Below, piece by piece: positions 26,114 through 33,501 of a DNA stretch of 35,523 bases (positions within the stretch are counted from its first letter, which is position 1; every line of letters starts with the position of its first letter). This stretch comes from JAHEFX01 sp964614585 (GTDB taxonomy: Bacteria > Actinomycetota > Acidimicrobiia > Spongiisociales > JAENVV01): NCBI GenBank assembly GCA_964614585.1, contig CAZTLW010000007.1:1-35523 (forward strand), written 5' to 3'. A model generated the notes under the pieces. It was not told the origin of the DNA. It did no database searches and worked only from the letters and a program-made list of their open reading frames with translations. The translations under genes were made by a program, and so were the position numbers.

Positions 26114-26122
26114 CGAGTCGTC

Positions 26123-26128
26123 AGCGTA
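26123..26128 (-). promoter_or_regulatory. -10 element TACGCT of the pyruvate kinase gene
   Basis: TACGCT on minus ends 9 bases before ATG 26113. The divergent DUF72 promoter element starts 26 bases away (26154-26159). Confidence 0.5.
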
Positions 26129-26153
26129 GCCCCGGCCGGGTGTCGTCGACCGA

Positions 26154-26159
26154 TACCCT
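26154..26159 (+). promoter_or_regulatory. -10 element TACCCT of the DUF72 gene
   Basis: TACCCT ends 6 bases before ATG 26166; probable leaderless transcript. Confidence 0.55.
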
Positions 26160-26165
26160 CCCACC

Positions 26166-26855
26166 ATGGCGACGGTGCGGGTCGGGGTGTCGGGCTGGTC
26201 CTTCGACGAGTGGAAGAACACGTTCTACGCCGGCGTCCGGCGGGCGGACTGGCTCGCCCACTACGCCGCCACGTTCCCGACCGTGGAGGTCAACTACACC
26301 TTCCGTCGCACGATGTCGACGACGACTGCCGAGACGTGGGCCGGGACCGTGCCCGCCGGCTTCCGCTTCGCCGTCAAGGCCCACCAGCGGATCACCCACA
26401 CCGACCGGCTGCGGCACCCGGGCGATACCCTCCCCCACTTCCTCGGCTCGCTCGGACCGCTGCGATCGAGGCTGGGACCGGTGCTGTTCCAACTGCCGCC
26501 CCACCTGCCCCGCGACGACGAGCGCCTCGATCGCTTCCTCGCCGCCCTCCCCGACGACGTCGTGGCCGTGTTCGAGTTCCGCCACGACTCGTGGCTCGAC
26601 GACGACGTGTACGCAGCCCTCGCCGGCGCCGGGGCCGGGCTCGTGCTGTCGGAGACCGACGACGAAGCGGTACCCGATGTCGTCACCTCACCCGTCGTGT
26701 ACCTGCGCCTCCGGCGGTCGGACTACACGGACGCCGACCTGGCGGCGTGGGCGGACCGCATCCGGGCCTTCGAGGCCGACGAGGTGTGGGCCTTCCTCAA
26801 GCACGAGGAGCGATCACCCGACCTCGCCCTCGCCCTCATCGGCCACCTCGGGTGA
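26166..26855 (+). CDS. DUF72 (YecE-like) protein
   Basis: 229 residues, the usual length. Landmarks: VRVGVSGWSFDEWKNTFY, FPTVEVNYTFRR, GFRFAVKAHQRITH, GPVLFQLPPHL and AVFEFRHDSWL, then VYLRLRRSDYTD. These are the conserved strands of the TIM-barrel-like DUF72 family, whose enzyme activity is unknown. No partner is coupled to it. Its last 42 bases overlap the 3' end of the PlsY-like gene on the other strand, so the two transcripts must run into each other. Confidence 0.93.
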   Translation: MATVRVGVSGWSFDEWKNTFYAGVRRADWLAHYAATFPTVEVNYTFRRTMSTTTAETWAGTVPAGFRFAVKAHQRITHTDRLRHPGDTLPHFLGSLGPLRSRLGPVLFQLPPHLPRDDERLDRFLAALPDDVVAVFEFRHDSWLDDDVYAALAGAGAGLVLSETDDEAVPDVVTSPVVYLRLRRSDYTDADLAAWADRIRAFEADEVWAFLKHEERSPDLALALIGHLG

Positions 26856-27521
26856 GACGAACGGGTTCGACCGGTACGACGCCGCCAACTCCGCCCAGCG
26901 CTCCCGGGCCGTCGCCGGGTGGGACCGCCGGTACTCGAGCCGCTGGCGGACCTGGGGCCACACCCGCACGAGGTAGATGGCGTTGGCCGCCACCGCGAAC
27001 CCGACGAACGCCGGGTCCGCCCTTCGGGCACCCCACGGGACGAGGAACGCGGGCCACAGGAGCCCGTGGACGACCGCATCGCCCACCAGCCACGAACCGA
27101 CATGGCCCATCGCCACCGCGGCCGGGAGCGATCGGGGGTCCAACACGAGCGAGGCGCCGATGATCGGGGACTGACCGAACGCCCCGTCGAACCGATGGAA
27201 GACCGGGAAGGCATGGCCCACCACCGCCGCCGCGCCGGCCACCGCGCCCGCCGGGCGACCGAGCCCGGCCGTCGTCATCCCGACGGCCACGGCACCCTTG
27301 GCCATGTCCCCGAGCGTCGCCAGTCCGCCGGCACGGGCACCGGCCCGCCGCCCCACCGCCCCGGGTGACACCCGCCCGACCCGGTAGGCGAAGCCCGGGC
27401 CCGCCTCGATCTCGGTGGCGGCGACGTCCTCGCCCGGCAGCACGCGCGCGGCCACGATCCGCGCGAACGACACCGAGCCGAGCAGGTACCCGACCACGGC
27501 CGCCAGGGCGAGGCGGATCAT
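26814..27521 (-). CDS. Divergent PlsY-like membrane protein (glycerol-3-phosphate acyltransferase family)
   Basis: 235 residues with about five to six membrane segments. The start MIRLALAAVVGYLLGSVSFARIV, the segment LGDMAKGAVAVGM and GHAFPVFHRFDGAFG place it near PlsY, which moves acyl groups from acyl-phosphate to glycerol-3-phosphate. Key spots depart from that family: GSxP is GSVS, the SGNxGATN loop is replaced by VSPGAVGRR, and the GGKG after the last His is GAFG. It may therefore have a different substrate or no acyltransferase activity. The soluble C-terminal 45 residues are Arg/Glu rich and unusual. It is coupled (ATGA, 27518-27521) to a large PEP-dependent enzyme gene upstream. Confidence 0.72.
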   Translation of the reverse strand: MIRLALAAVVGYLLGSVSFARIVAARVLPGEDVAATEIEAGPGFAYRVGRVSPGAVGRRAGARAGGLATLGDMAKGAVAVGMTTAGLGRPAGAVAGAAAVVGHAFPVFHRFDGAFGQSPIIGASLVLDPRSLPAAVAMGHVGSWLVGDAVVHGLLWPAFLVPWGARRADPAFVGFAVAANAIYLVRVWPQVRQRLEYRRSHPATARERWAELAASYRSNPFVSPEVADEGEGEVG

Positions 27522-29755
27522 GCGACCACCGTCACGGTGCCCTCGTAGCCGTCGACGACGACGTCCGTGCCATCGGCGAGGTCACACGCCCCCTCGGCCG
27601 AGACGACGCACGGGATGCCGAACTCACGGGCGACGATCGAGGAGTGGCTCAGCATGCCGCCGGCCTCGGCCACGATCGCGCCGGCCCGGGCGAACAGGGG
27701 CGTCCATGACACGTCCGAGTGCGGCACCACGACCACCGCACCGTCGGGGACCTCGGGCGCATCGGCGGGGTCGCGCACCACTCGGACGGCACCCCGACGC
27801 CGACCCCGCGAGGATCCGACCCCACGGAGTTCGGTCAGCCCGTCGGCGACCGGAATGGGTACGAACTCGTCGCCGACGATGAGCTCGGGGACCCGGAAGC
27901 CCTCGGCGGCCGCCATCTCGGCCGCCCGGGCCTCGACCGCGCCCGCGGGGACCGCCGCTCCTGCGAGGGCGGCGAGCACCTCGTCCACCTCGAGGAACCT
28001 GACCTCGTCGGCAGCGACGAGCTCACCCCGCGCCGCCAACCGACGCCCTGCCTCCCACAGGAGTGGCCGGAGGTCCATGTAGATCGTGGTGTAGGTCTGG
28101 CTGACGTCCTCCCGCAACACCTGCATCCGGCCCGCCCGCTCGACCCGGGAGCGAGCCCGCCGACCGGCCTCGGGGGCGACGTCGGCCAACGGCCGGGCCC
28201 GGCGCTCGGTCGGCGGCGTCGCGGCCAGCCGGAGCACGCGGCCGGGGGACTCCCGCCAGGGGGTCGCGGTCAGGTCGGTGGTGCGATCGGACAGCGCCCC
28301 GAATCGCTCGAGGTATCCGACGAGTGCCGCCTGCACCGGCCCGCCGTCGGGGTGGGCGGCGAGGCCATCGGCATCGCCTGCCGCCGCCAGGGACCGCACG
28401 TCGTCGGGGGCCGTGGCCAATGCCCGGCGCAGCTCGTCGAGCGCCCGGTCCGGATCGTGCACACCGGCCTCGGCCACCCCGGCGGTGGGATCGACCGCGT
28501 CCGGATCGACACCGGCGGCCTCGAGGGCGGCACGGGCCCGGTTCGAGGCGACCGACGCCAGCAGCGGGATGACGATGTTGGCGAAGGCCGCCCGCTCGGC
28601 CCGGTCCATCGCCCGCTCGATGGCGTCGGCGAGCTCGGCGTCGGACCGCTCGGCGTCCACCGGGTCGGCACCCGCCTCGTCGGCGACGCCGGCGAGCTCG
28701 CCCAGCACCCGACGCGGGTACCGAAGCAGCGAGACCGCGACGGCCGTCAGGCGCGGCACCGAACGCAGCCCGGCACCGACCCCCGGTCGCATCGGGGGCT
28801 TCTCCGGCCCGTCCTCGAGTCCCAGCAGTTGCTCGAGCGAGTCGTGCGGCATGCCGACCGCCTCGAACACGGCACCGAGGGCCGTCATGTTGAAGTAGGC
28901 GCGGCCCCCGAAGCGGCGGGCGAGTTGGTGGGCGTCGAGGCCCGTGGCACCGACCGCCCGGTCGAGGAGGGCGATCCAGGCCCGGTTCACGACGGGCACG
29001 TTCACCGACCAGGTGAGCGGGTGGATGATGCCGGGCAGCACCTCCTTGGCGATCCGACGCGAATAGACGGTGATGCCGTCGAGGCCGGTGATGGGCCGGA
29101 CCTGCAACCACCACAACTCCTCTCCGTCCCACGCCCACTCCACGTCGACCGGCCCGCCGAAGTCGTCGGCGATGGCGGCGGTGGTCCGGGCGACACGCTC
29201 GGCGAGGGTGTCGTCGCCGTCGGGGGGACGCGCCGTGAACGCCCCCCAGCGGAAGACCCAGCGATCGGGGACGACCCGGCCCTCGACGAGTGCGTCCCCC
29301 AACCCCGCCACGGCCTCGACGACGACCTCGTCGAGGCCGGTGGTCGGATTGCGGGAGAAGGCCACCCCCGACACCACCGCCGGGACGAGTTCCTGGACGA
29401 TCGCTGCCACCGGCACCTCGTCGTCCCGGTCGCCCCGATAGGCGTCGATCCGATCGGAGCGGCCGGAGGCGGCGACGAGGGCGACCGCCTCGGCGATCGC
29501 CCCGGCCTCGCCGGGCACGTCGAGGACGGTGGCGAACTGCCCGGCGAACGAACGGTCGTCGGCATCCTCGACGGGGCTCGACGACCGCACGGCGTAGCGG
29601 CGGTCGGGTCGCACGAAACCGAGGACGTCCTCGGGAACCGTCTCGGCCCCGACGGGCACCACCATGAAGGGCGGCACCGGACGGTCGCGCTCGACCAACC
29701 ACTGCAGCAGGGCGGCCTTGCGGCCGATCACGGACGGGTCACGCACGTCGGTCAT
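27518..29755 (-). CDS. PEP-synthase/rifampin-phosphotransferase-like three-domain enzyme
   Basis: 745 residues. Residues about 1-225 are the ATP-grasp part of PPDK_N: RYAVRSSSPVEDADDRSFAG, VAAIVQELVPAVVSGVAFSR, DVEWAWDGEELWWLQVRP. The middle, about 230-630, is a helical region with no obvious PEP-barrel signature. The C-terminal swivel domain has GGMLSHSSIVAREFGIPCV with catalytic H704. This ATP-grasp, helical middle, His-domain order is that of rifampin phosphotransferase and related PEP-synthase-like proteins, rather than true PEP synthase, which has a C-terminal barrel. Such enzymes move a phosphate from ATP via the His to a small molecule. The acceptor is unknown. The start ATG 29755 has no convincing -10 or Shine-Dalgarno; an inverted repeat lies just upstream. 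Confidence 0.83.
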   Translation of the reverse strand: MTDVRDPSVIGRKAALLQWLVERDRPVPPFMVVPVGAETVPEDVLGFVRPDRRYAVRSSSPVEDADDRSFAGQFATVLDVPGEAGAIAEAVALVAASGRSDRIDAYRGDRDDEVPVAAIVQELVPAVVSGVAFSRNPTTGLDEVVVEAVAGLGDALVEGRVVPDRWVFRWGAFTARPPDGDDTLAERVARTTAAIADDFGGPVDVEWAWDGEELWWLQVRPITGLDGITVYSRRIAKEVLPGIIHPLTWSVNVPVVNRAWIALLDRAVGATGLDAHQLARRFGGRAYFNMTALGAVFEAVGMPHDSLEQLLGLEDGPEKPPMRPGVGAGLRSVPRLTAVAVSLLRYPRRVLGELAGVADEAGADPVDAERSDAELADAIERAMDRAERAAFANIVIPLLASVASNRARAALEAAGVDPDAVDPTAGVAEAGVHDPDRALDELRRALATAPDDVRSLAAAGDADGLAAHPDGGPVQAALVGYLERFGALSDRTTDLTATPWRESPGRVLRLAATPPTERRARPLADVAPEAGRRARSRVERAGRMQVLREDVSQTYTTIYMDLRPLLWEAGRRLAARGELVAADEVRFLEVDEVLAALAGAAVPAGAVEARAAEMAAAEGFRVPELIVGDEFVPIPVADGLTELRGVGSSRGRRRGAVRVVRDPADAPEVPDGAVVVVPHSDVSWTPLFARAGAIVAEAGGMLSHSSIVAREFGIPCVVSAEGACDLADGTDVVVDGYEGTVTVVA

Positions 29756-29760
29756 GGTTG

Positions 29761-29777
29761 GGCCACCCAGTGTGGCC
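29761..29777. repeat. Short inverted repeat GGCCAC-N5-GTGGCC in a divergent promoter region
   Basis: Six-base arms around CCAGT, six bases upstream of the phosphotransferase-like start and about 45 bases from the LLM gene start. It could be an operator; such GC-rich arms also arise by chance. Confidence 0.3.
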
Positions 29778-29808
29778 GGGGGACGGCGGCTACGCCACCA
29801 TGGCCACG

Positions 29809-29814
29809 TAGGGT
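29809..29814 (+). promoter_or_regulatory. -10 element TAGGGT of the LLM oxidoreductase gene
   Basis: TAGGGT ends 7 bases before ATG 29822; probable leaderless transcript. Confidence 0.5.
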
Positions 29815-29821
29815 CGGCACC

Positions 29822-30802
29822 ATGCGCATCGGAGCCTTCGTCCCCCAGGGCTGGCGACTCGACCTCGCCGGCATCGACCCCACCGACCACTGGCCGACCA
29901 TGACCAAGGTGGCCTCGGCCATCGAGGCGGCCGGCTACGAGTCGCTGTGGGTGTACGACCACTTCCACACGGTCCCCGCCCCCACCCAGGAGGTGACCTA
30001 CGAGGCGTGGACGCTCATGAGCGCCCTCGCCGTCGCCACCGACACCGTGCGACTGGGCCAGATGTGCACCTGCAACTCGTACCGACCCCCCGCCTACCTC
30101 GCCAAGGTGGCGGCGTCCATCGACGTCATCTCCGGGGGTCGGCTGGAGATGGGGATCGGCGCCGGCTGGTACGAGCACGAGTACCTCGGCTATGGGTACG
30201 AGTTCCCCAAGCCGTCGGTGCGCATCGGCCAACTGCGCGAGGGCGTCGAGATCATGCAGCGGATGTGGACCGAGGACGAGGTCCACCTCGAGGGGCGGTA
30301 CTGGCACCTCCAGGGGGCGATCTGCCAACCGAAGCCGGTCCAGGAGCCCCACATCCCCTTCTGGATCGCCGGCGGCGGCGAGCAACTCACGCTGAACGTC
30401 GCCGCCCGCTACGCCGCCTACACCAACTTCGGCGGGTCGGTGGAGGAGTTCGTCCACAAGAGCGAGGTGCTCGCCGGCCACTGCGCCGACGTCGGCACCG
30501 ACTACGACGCCATCGTCCGGTCGACCAACTTCAACGTGATCTGCGCGACGACGGAGGCGGAGGTCGCCGACCGACTCGATTGGCTCGAGGACCACGTCGC
30601 CCGGTACGTCGACGCCGACCGCGCGGCCCGGGCGCGGCGACTCTTCGAAGGGATGGCAGGCACCCCGGACCAGCTCGTCGAACGGTTCCGGCCGTGGGTG
30701 GAGGCGGGGATGGCGTACGCCATCAGCTACTTCCCCGAGGCGGCGTGGGACACGACCGGCCTCGAGCTGTTCGCCCGAGAGGTGGCGCCGGCGTTCGACT
30801 GA
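29822..30802 (+). CDS. LLM-class, probably F420-dependent oxidoreductase
   Basis: 326 residues, usual for the luciferase-like monooxygenase fold. It shows MRIGAFVPQGWRLDL at the start, YESLWVYDHFHTVP (the His-rich second strand), VRLGQMCTCNSYRPPAYLAK, SGGRLEMGIGAGWYEHEY near residues 104-120, and PFWIAGGGEQ. These are typical of F420H2-dependent hydride-transfer enzymes of actinomycetes. The CxC in TCTCNSYR-type MCTCNS is within the flavin-facing loop. The substrate is unknown. The stop (30800-30802) abuts the stop of a convergent F420-biosynthesis gene on the other strand, which supports F420 as cofactor by context. Confidence 0.9.
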   Translation: MRIGAFVPQGWRLDLAGIDPTDHWPTMTKVASAIEAAGYESLWVYDHFHTVPAPTQEVTYEAWTLMSALAVATDTVRLGQMCTCNSYRPPAYLAKVAASIDVISGGRLEMGIGAGWYEHEYLGYGYEFPKPSVRIGQLREGVEIMQRMWTEDEVHLEGRYWHLQGAICQPKPVQEPHIPFWIAGGGEQLTLNVAARYAAYTNFGGSVEEFVHKSEVLAGHCADVGTDYDAIVRSTNFNVICATTEAEVADRLDWLEDHVARYVDADRAARARRLFEGMAGTPDQLVERFRPWVEAGMAYAISYFPEAAWDTTGLELFAREVAPAFD

Positions 30803-31381
30803 TCAGCCGGAACCCCCGCCGACCGGTGGGTGACTCCGGGCGGCGACGAGGTCGGCCGGGGTGTCTAGGTCGAGGGCCAGGCCCCGACGGACCAGTACCG
30901 CCGCCTCCGGCAACTCCCGCAGGTGTCGCTGGAACGAGCCCTCCCCGTAGGCGAACGGGAACGATCCGGTCGCGGCGATGAGGGAGGTGCCGCCGTCGGA
31001 TGACGGCGCGATCGCCGCCCCCACCTCCTCGGCGACGGCCAGGGCAGCGGCCAGATCGCTCCGTGTCAGCAGCGGGAGGTCGGCATGCACCACCGCCCAT
31101 GGTCGCCCATCGGCCGCCGCCACCACGGCGGCGGCGGCGCCGTCCAACCCCCCGGGGTCCTCATCGATCACGGTCACGCCGATGGCCTGCGCCCAGGCCA
31201 CGACACCGGCGTCGCCGGTGACGACCAGCACGGAGTCGCCGCCGACCACGGCCCGGGCCACGTCGACCGTGCGCCCCGCCACCCGCCGTCCGAGGGCCGA
31301 TCGGGCGGCGGCATCGAGCACCCCCGCCAGCCGCGCCTTGGCCAGGCCGAAGCCCTTGACCGGGATGCCGACGAGCCTCAT
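30803..31381 (-). CDS. fbiD: 2-phospho-L-lactate/PEP guanylyltransferase (CofC/FbiD)
   Basis: 192 residues, a little short. The start MRLVGIPVKGFGLAKARLAG matches the nucleotidyltransferase opening of CofC/FbiD (the usual LPVKxxxxAKxRL); VVTGDAGV, AWAQAIGVTVIDEDPGGLDGA, WAVVHADLPLL (metal-binding Asp) and APSSDGGTSLI follow in the family order. The enzyme uses GTP to activate phosphoenolpyruvate (in actinomycetes) or phospholactate in the first committed step of coenzyme F420 synthesis, in the cytoplasm. It overlaps the upstream epimerase-like gene by 4 bases (ATGA, 31378-31381). No fbiA, fbiB or fbiC is visible in the window. Confidence 0.9.
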   Translation of the reverse strand: MRLVGIPVKGFGLAKARLAGVLDAAARSALGRRVAGRTVDVARAVVGGDSVLVVTGDAGVVAWAQAIGVTVIDEDPGGLDGAAAAVVAAADGRPWAVVHADLPLLTRSDLAAALAVAEEVGAAIAPSSDGGTSLIAATGSFPFAYGEGSFQRHLRELPEAAVLVRRGLALDLDTPADLVAARSHPPVGGGSG

Positions 31382-31899
31382 TGGCCCTCGATGACCTCGC
31401 CGCGAAGGATCGCCTCCCAGTCCGACGAGCCGCCGGGGATCGAGTCGTCCCACTCGGCGAGCTGGATGACCGCCCCATGGGCCGTGGCGGGGTGCAGGAA
31501 CGCCTCGGCCCAGTTCGGGGCCGGTCGGGCGTGGCCGACGACCCGACGGCCTGCCGCCTCGCAGCGTCGCACGGCCTCGTCGAGATCGGTCACCTTGATC
31601 GTGACGTGGTGGAGGCCCTCCCCGCGGCGCTCGAGGAAGGGCGTGAGGAAGGAGGTGTCGGCGAGGGGGGCGATGAGCTCCACCTTGGCGCCACCGGGCA
31701 TCCGGAACTGCACCCAGCGGAACTCGTTGGGCGGCGAGTCCGCCCCCTCGAAGAACTCGCCCCCGAGGAAGCGGAGCAGCCGGGCGGCCTCGGCGACGTC
31801 GCGCACGCCGAAGGCCACGTGGTCGAATCGCTCGACGAGGTCGCCGATCCCGAGTTCGGGGACGAGGTCGGCGGGGTCGGGCAGGTCTGCGTCCAGCAT
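31378..31899 (-). CDS. Methylmalonyl-CoA-epimerase-like VOC protein
   Basis: 173 residues, two beta-alpha-beta-beta-beta halves. FDHVAFGVRDVAEAA opens the first half with its metal His; KVELIAPL brings the Glu; GLHHVTIKVTDLDEAV opens the second half with another His; AVIQLAEWD supplies the last Glu. This ligand set and order fit methylmalonyl-CoA epimerase, which interconverts the two methylmalonyl-CoA epimers in propionate metabolism, but other vicinal-oxygen-chelate enzymes share it. A mutase gene is not in the window. It has its own -10 (TAGGCT, 8 bases before ATG) and is coupled to fbiD. Confidence 0.78.
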   Translation of the reverse strand: MLDADLPDPADLVPELGIGDLVERFDHVAFGVRDVAEAARLLRFLGGEFFEGADSPPNEFRWVQFRMPGGAKVELIAPLADTSFLTPFLERRGEGLHHVTIKVTDLDEAVRRCEAAGRRVVGHARPAPNWAEAFLHPATAHGAVIQLAEWDDSIPGGSSDWEAILRGEVIEGQ

Positions 31900-31907
31900 G
31901 GCCGGCG

Positions 31908-31913
31908 AGCCTA
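31908..31913 (-). promoter_or_regulatory. -10 element TAGGCT of the epimerase-fbiD unit
   Basis: TAGGCT on minus ends 8 bases before ATG 31899. It is back to back with the LmbE promoter element 14 bases away. Confidence 0.55.
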
Positions 31914-31927
31914 GGCAGCCGGGCCGA

Positions 31928-31933
31928 TACGCT
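31928..31933 (+). promoter_or_regulatory. -10 element TACGCT of the LmbE gene
   Basis: TACGCT ends 7 bases before ATG 31941; probable leaderless transcript. Confidence 0.55.
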
Positions 31934-31940
31934 CCCGGCC

Positions 31941-32699
31941 ATGACGACGGCCTCCAATCTCTACGACCAGGCTCGCCGAGATGCCGGGGATGGGCCCCTG
32001 CCCACCCCGGCGCGGGCGCTGACCATCGGCGCCCACCCCGACGACGCCGAGTTCGGCGCCGGCGGGACCCTCGCCCGGTGGGCTGCCGACGGCTGCGAGG
32101 TGACCATGCTCATCGTGACCGACGGCTCCAAGGGCACGTGGGATCCCGACGTGGACCCGGAGGTGCTCGTCGCGTCCCGGGTCACCGAGCAGCGGGCCTC
32201 CGCCGACGTCCTGGGGGCGGCCGACATCGTCATGTTGGACCACGTCGACGGGGAGCTCGAGTACTCCATGGACCTGCGCCGCGAGCTGTGTGGCTGGATC
32301 CGCCGCGTCCGGCCCGACGTCGTCCTGTCGCATGACCCGTGGAAGCGCTACATGCTCCACCCCGACCACCGGGCGACGGGTCTCGGCGCCATCGACGGGG
32401 TCGTGGCCGCTCGCGACCACCTGTTCTTCCCCGAGCTCGGGCCCAAGCATCGGCCCGAGACGATCCTGTTGTGGTCGGCCGACGAGGCCGACCACGCCGA
32501 GCCCATCGAGACGACGCTGGAGACGAAGATCGAGGCGCTCCTGTGCCACTCGACCCAGGCCGAGACGACGATGGGGAGCGCCGACCGCGGAGGCGAGGCC
32601 GCGGAGCGCTTCGCCGAGCGGATCCAGGCGTGGGCGGTCGACCAGGGCGAGCCCTTCGGGCTCGGCCCGGCCGAGGCGTTCAAGCGGCTGCGGCCCTAG
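31941..32699 (+). CDS. LmbE/PIG-L family zinc deacetylase
   Basis: 252 residues. Zinc-site AHPDDAEFGAGG (H32, D34, D35) and the third ligand in MLHPDHRATG (140-143) are intact, with TDGSKGTWD and SHDPWKRY in between. Family members remove acetyl groups from GlcNAc-containing molecules or cut amide bonds; in actinomycetes MshB and Mca of mycothiol metabolism are relatives. The protein is shorter than MshB/Mca and lacks their flanking parts, so its substrate is not settled. It is transcribed divergently from the epimerase gene and ends before a hairpin region. Confidence 0.9.
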   Translation: MTTASNLYDQARRDAGDGPLPTPARALTIGAHPDDAEFGAGGTLARWAADGCEVTMLIVTDGSKGTWDPDVDPEVLVASRVTEQRASADVLGAADIVMLDHVDGELEYSMDLRRELCGWIRRVRPDVVLSHDPWKRYMLHPDHRATGLGAIDGVVAARDHLFFPELGPKHRPETILLWSADEADHAEPIETTLETKIEALLCHSTQAETTMGSADRGGEAAERFAERIQAWAVDQGEPFGLGPAEAFKRLRP

Positions 32700-32738
32700 C
32701 TGTCGGGGCCACCGCCTCTGCCAACGCCCCCCAGACGA

Positions 32739-32789
32739 CGTTCCTGTGTCGCCCAGCCCTCAGATGGAGGGGAGAACGACACGAGAACG
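32739..32789. terminator. Probable hairpin terminator between convergent genes
   Basis: CGTTCCTGTGTCG (32739-32751) pairs with CGACACGAGAACG (32777-32789) at 11 of 13 positions, and the loop contains CCCTC/GAGGG as an inner stem. It lies between the LmbE stop (32699) and the lipoprotein stop (32804). The rest of 32700-32803 holds nothing recognisable. Confidence 0.5.
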
Positions 32790-32803
32790 GGATGGGACGG
32801 GCC

Positions 32804-33466
32804 CTAGGGGCGGTACTGCTCTCCCACGACGACGATCTCGCCGTTGGTGACGGTGATCCAGATGTCGACGAAGAGGTCATCGTCGAAGCCGGCCAAGGGC
32901 CCGGCCCGGTCGGCTGCCCAGGTGGACCAATCGACTATCTCGTACGTCGACGGGTCGCCCCAGAAGGCCATCCACTCCACCTCCACGTCTGGAGACACGT
33001 CGAGCGTCCGCACCGCCGGATTCGCGTTGCGGATGTGGTAGTCGTTCGGCGGCGGCGACTCGTCGCCATCCTCGGCCGCCGCCAGCACCGCGGCGTCGCC
33101 GGAGAACCAGCAGGCGAGGTCGAAGTCCATCGTCGTGTCGGTGGCCGACACGGCGTACCCGAACCAGGTGCCGTCGGGCAGGTCGTCGGGCGTCCCGGGG
33201 GTGCATCCCGACCCTTCGGCGAGCGTGTTCGTGTCGACCGTCGTCGTGGTGGCCATCGTGGTCGTGGTCGTCGGGGCCTCCGTCGTGGTGGTGGCCGCCT
33301 CGGTCGTCGTCGTGGTCGCCTCGGTCGAGGTCGTGGTCGCAGCTTCCGTCGTGGTCGTCGCCTCCGAGGTCGTCGTGTCACCGGCCGCCGTCGTGTCCGA
33401 CGACCCCCCGCCGCAGCCGGCCACGACGACCGTCACCACCATGAGCACGAGCAGACACCGTCGCAT
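32804..33466 (-). CDS. Lipoprotein with Thr/Ala/Glu-rich linker and unknown C-terminal domain
   Basis: 220 residues. Residues 1-18 are a lipoprotein signal, lipobox VAGC with C18. Residues about 22-80 are a low-complexity linker of Thr runs broken by Glu-Ala and Pro. The remaining 140 residues begin SGCTPGTPDDLPDGTWFGYAV and contain two Cys (C in SGC and in DLACWFSG) that could form a disulfide. The order of FDLACWFSGDAA, NDYHIRNANP and VEWMAFW looks like a small secreted beta-rich domain that I do not recognise. Start ATG 33466 has GAGGAG at 33472-33477, five bases upstream, and TAGCCT at 33492-33497. Its function is unknown. Confidence 0.85.
   Translation of the reverse strand: MRRCLLVLMVVTVVVAGCGGGSSDTTAAGDTTTSEATTTTEAATTTSTEATTTTTEAATTTTEAPTTTTTMATTTTVDTNTLAEGSGCTPGTPDDLPDGTWFGYAVSATDTTMDFDLACWFSGDAAVLAAAEDGDESPPPNDYHIRNANPAVRTLDVSPDVEVEWMAFWGDPSTYEIVDWSTWAADRAGPLAGFDDDLFVDIWITVTNGEIVVVGEQYRP
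33235..33390. repeat. Low-complexity tract encoding the Thr-rich linker
   Basis: Repeated GTCGTGGT/GTCGTCGT units on plus, read as Thr codons on minus; it is a coding linker, similar in DNA style to 9655-9795. Confidence 0.7.
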
Positions 33467-33491
33467 GGTCACTCCTCGGTCGCTGGTACCG

Positions 33492-33497
33492 AGGCTA
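33492..33497 (-). promoter_or_regulatory. -10 element TAGCCT of the Thr-rich lipoprotein gene
   Basis: TAGCCT on minus, 25 bases before ATG 33466. A leadered transcript with GAGGAG as Shine-Dalgarno follows. Confidence 0.5.
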
Positions 33498-33501
33498 CGC
33501 C

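Noticed and set aside
27719..30802. Very long plus-strand open frame across the phosphotransferase-like gene.
   Set aside because: Only its last part, from 29822, is a recognisable gene (LLM); the first 2.1 kb is antisense to a well-supported enzyme and looks like high-GC frame noise.
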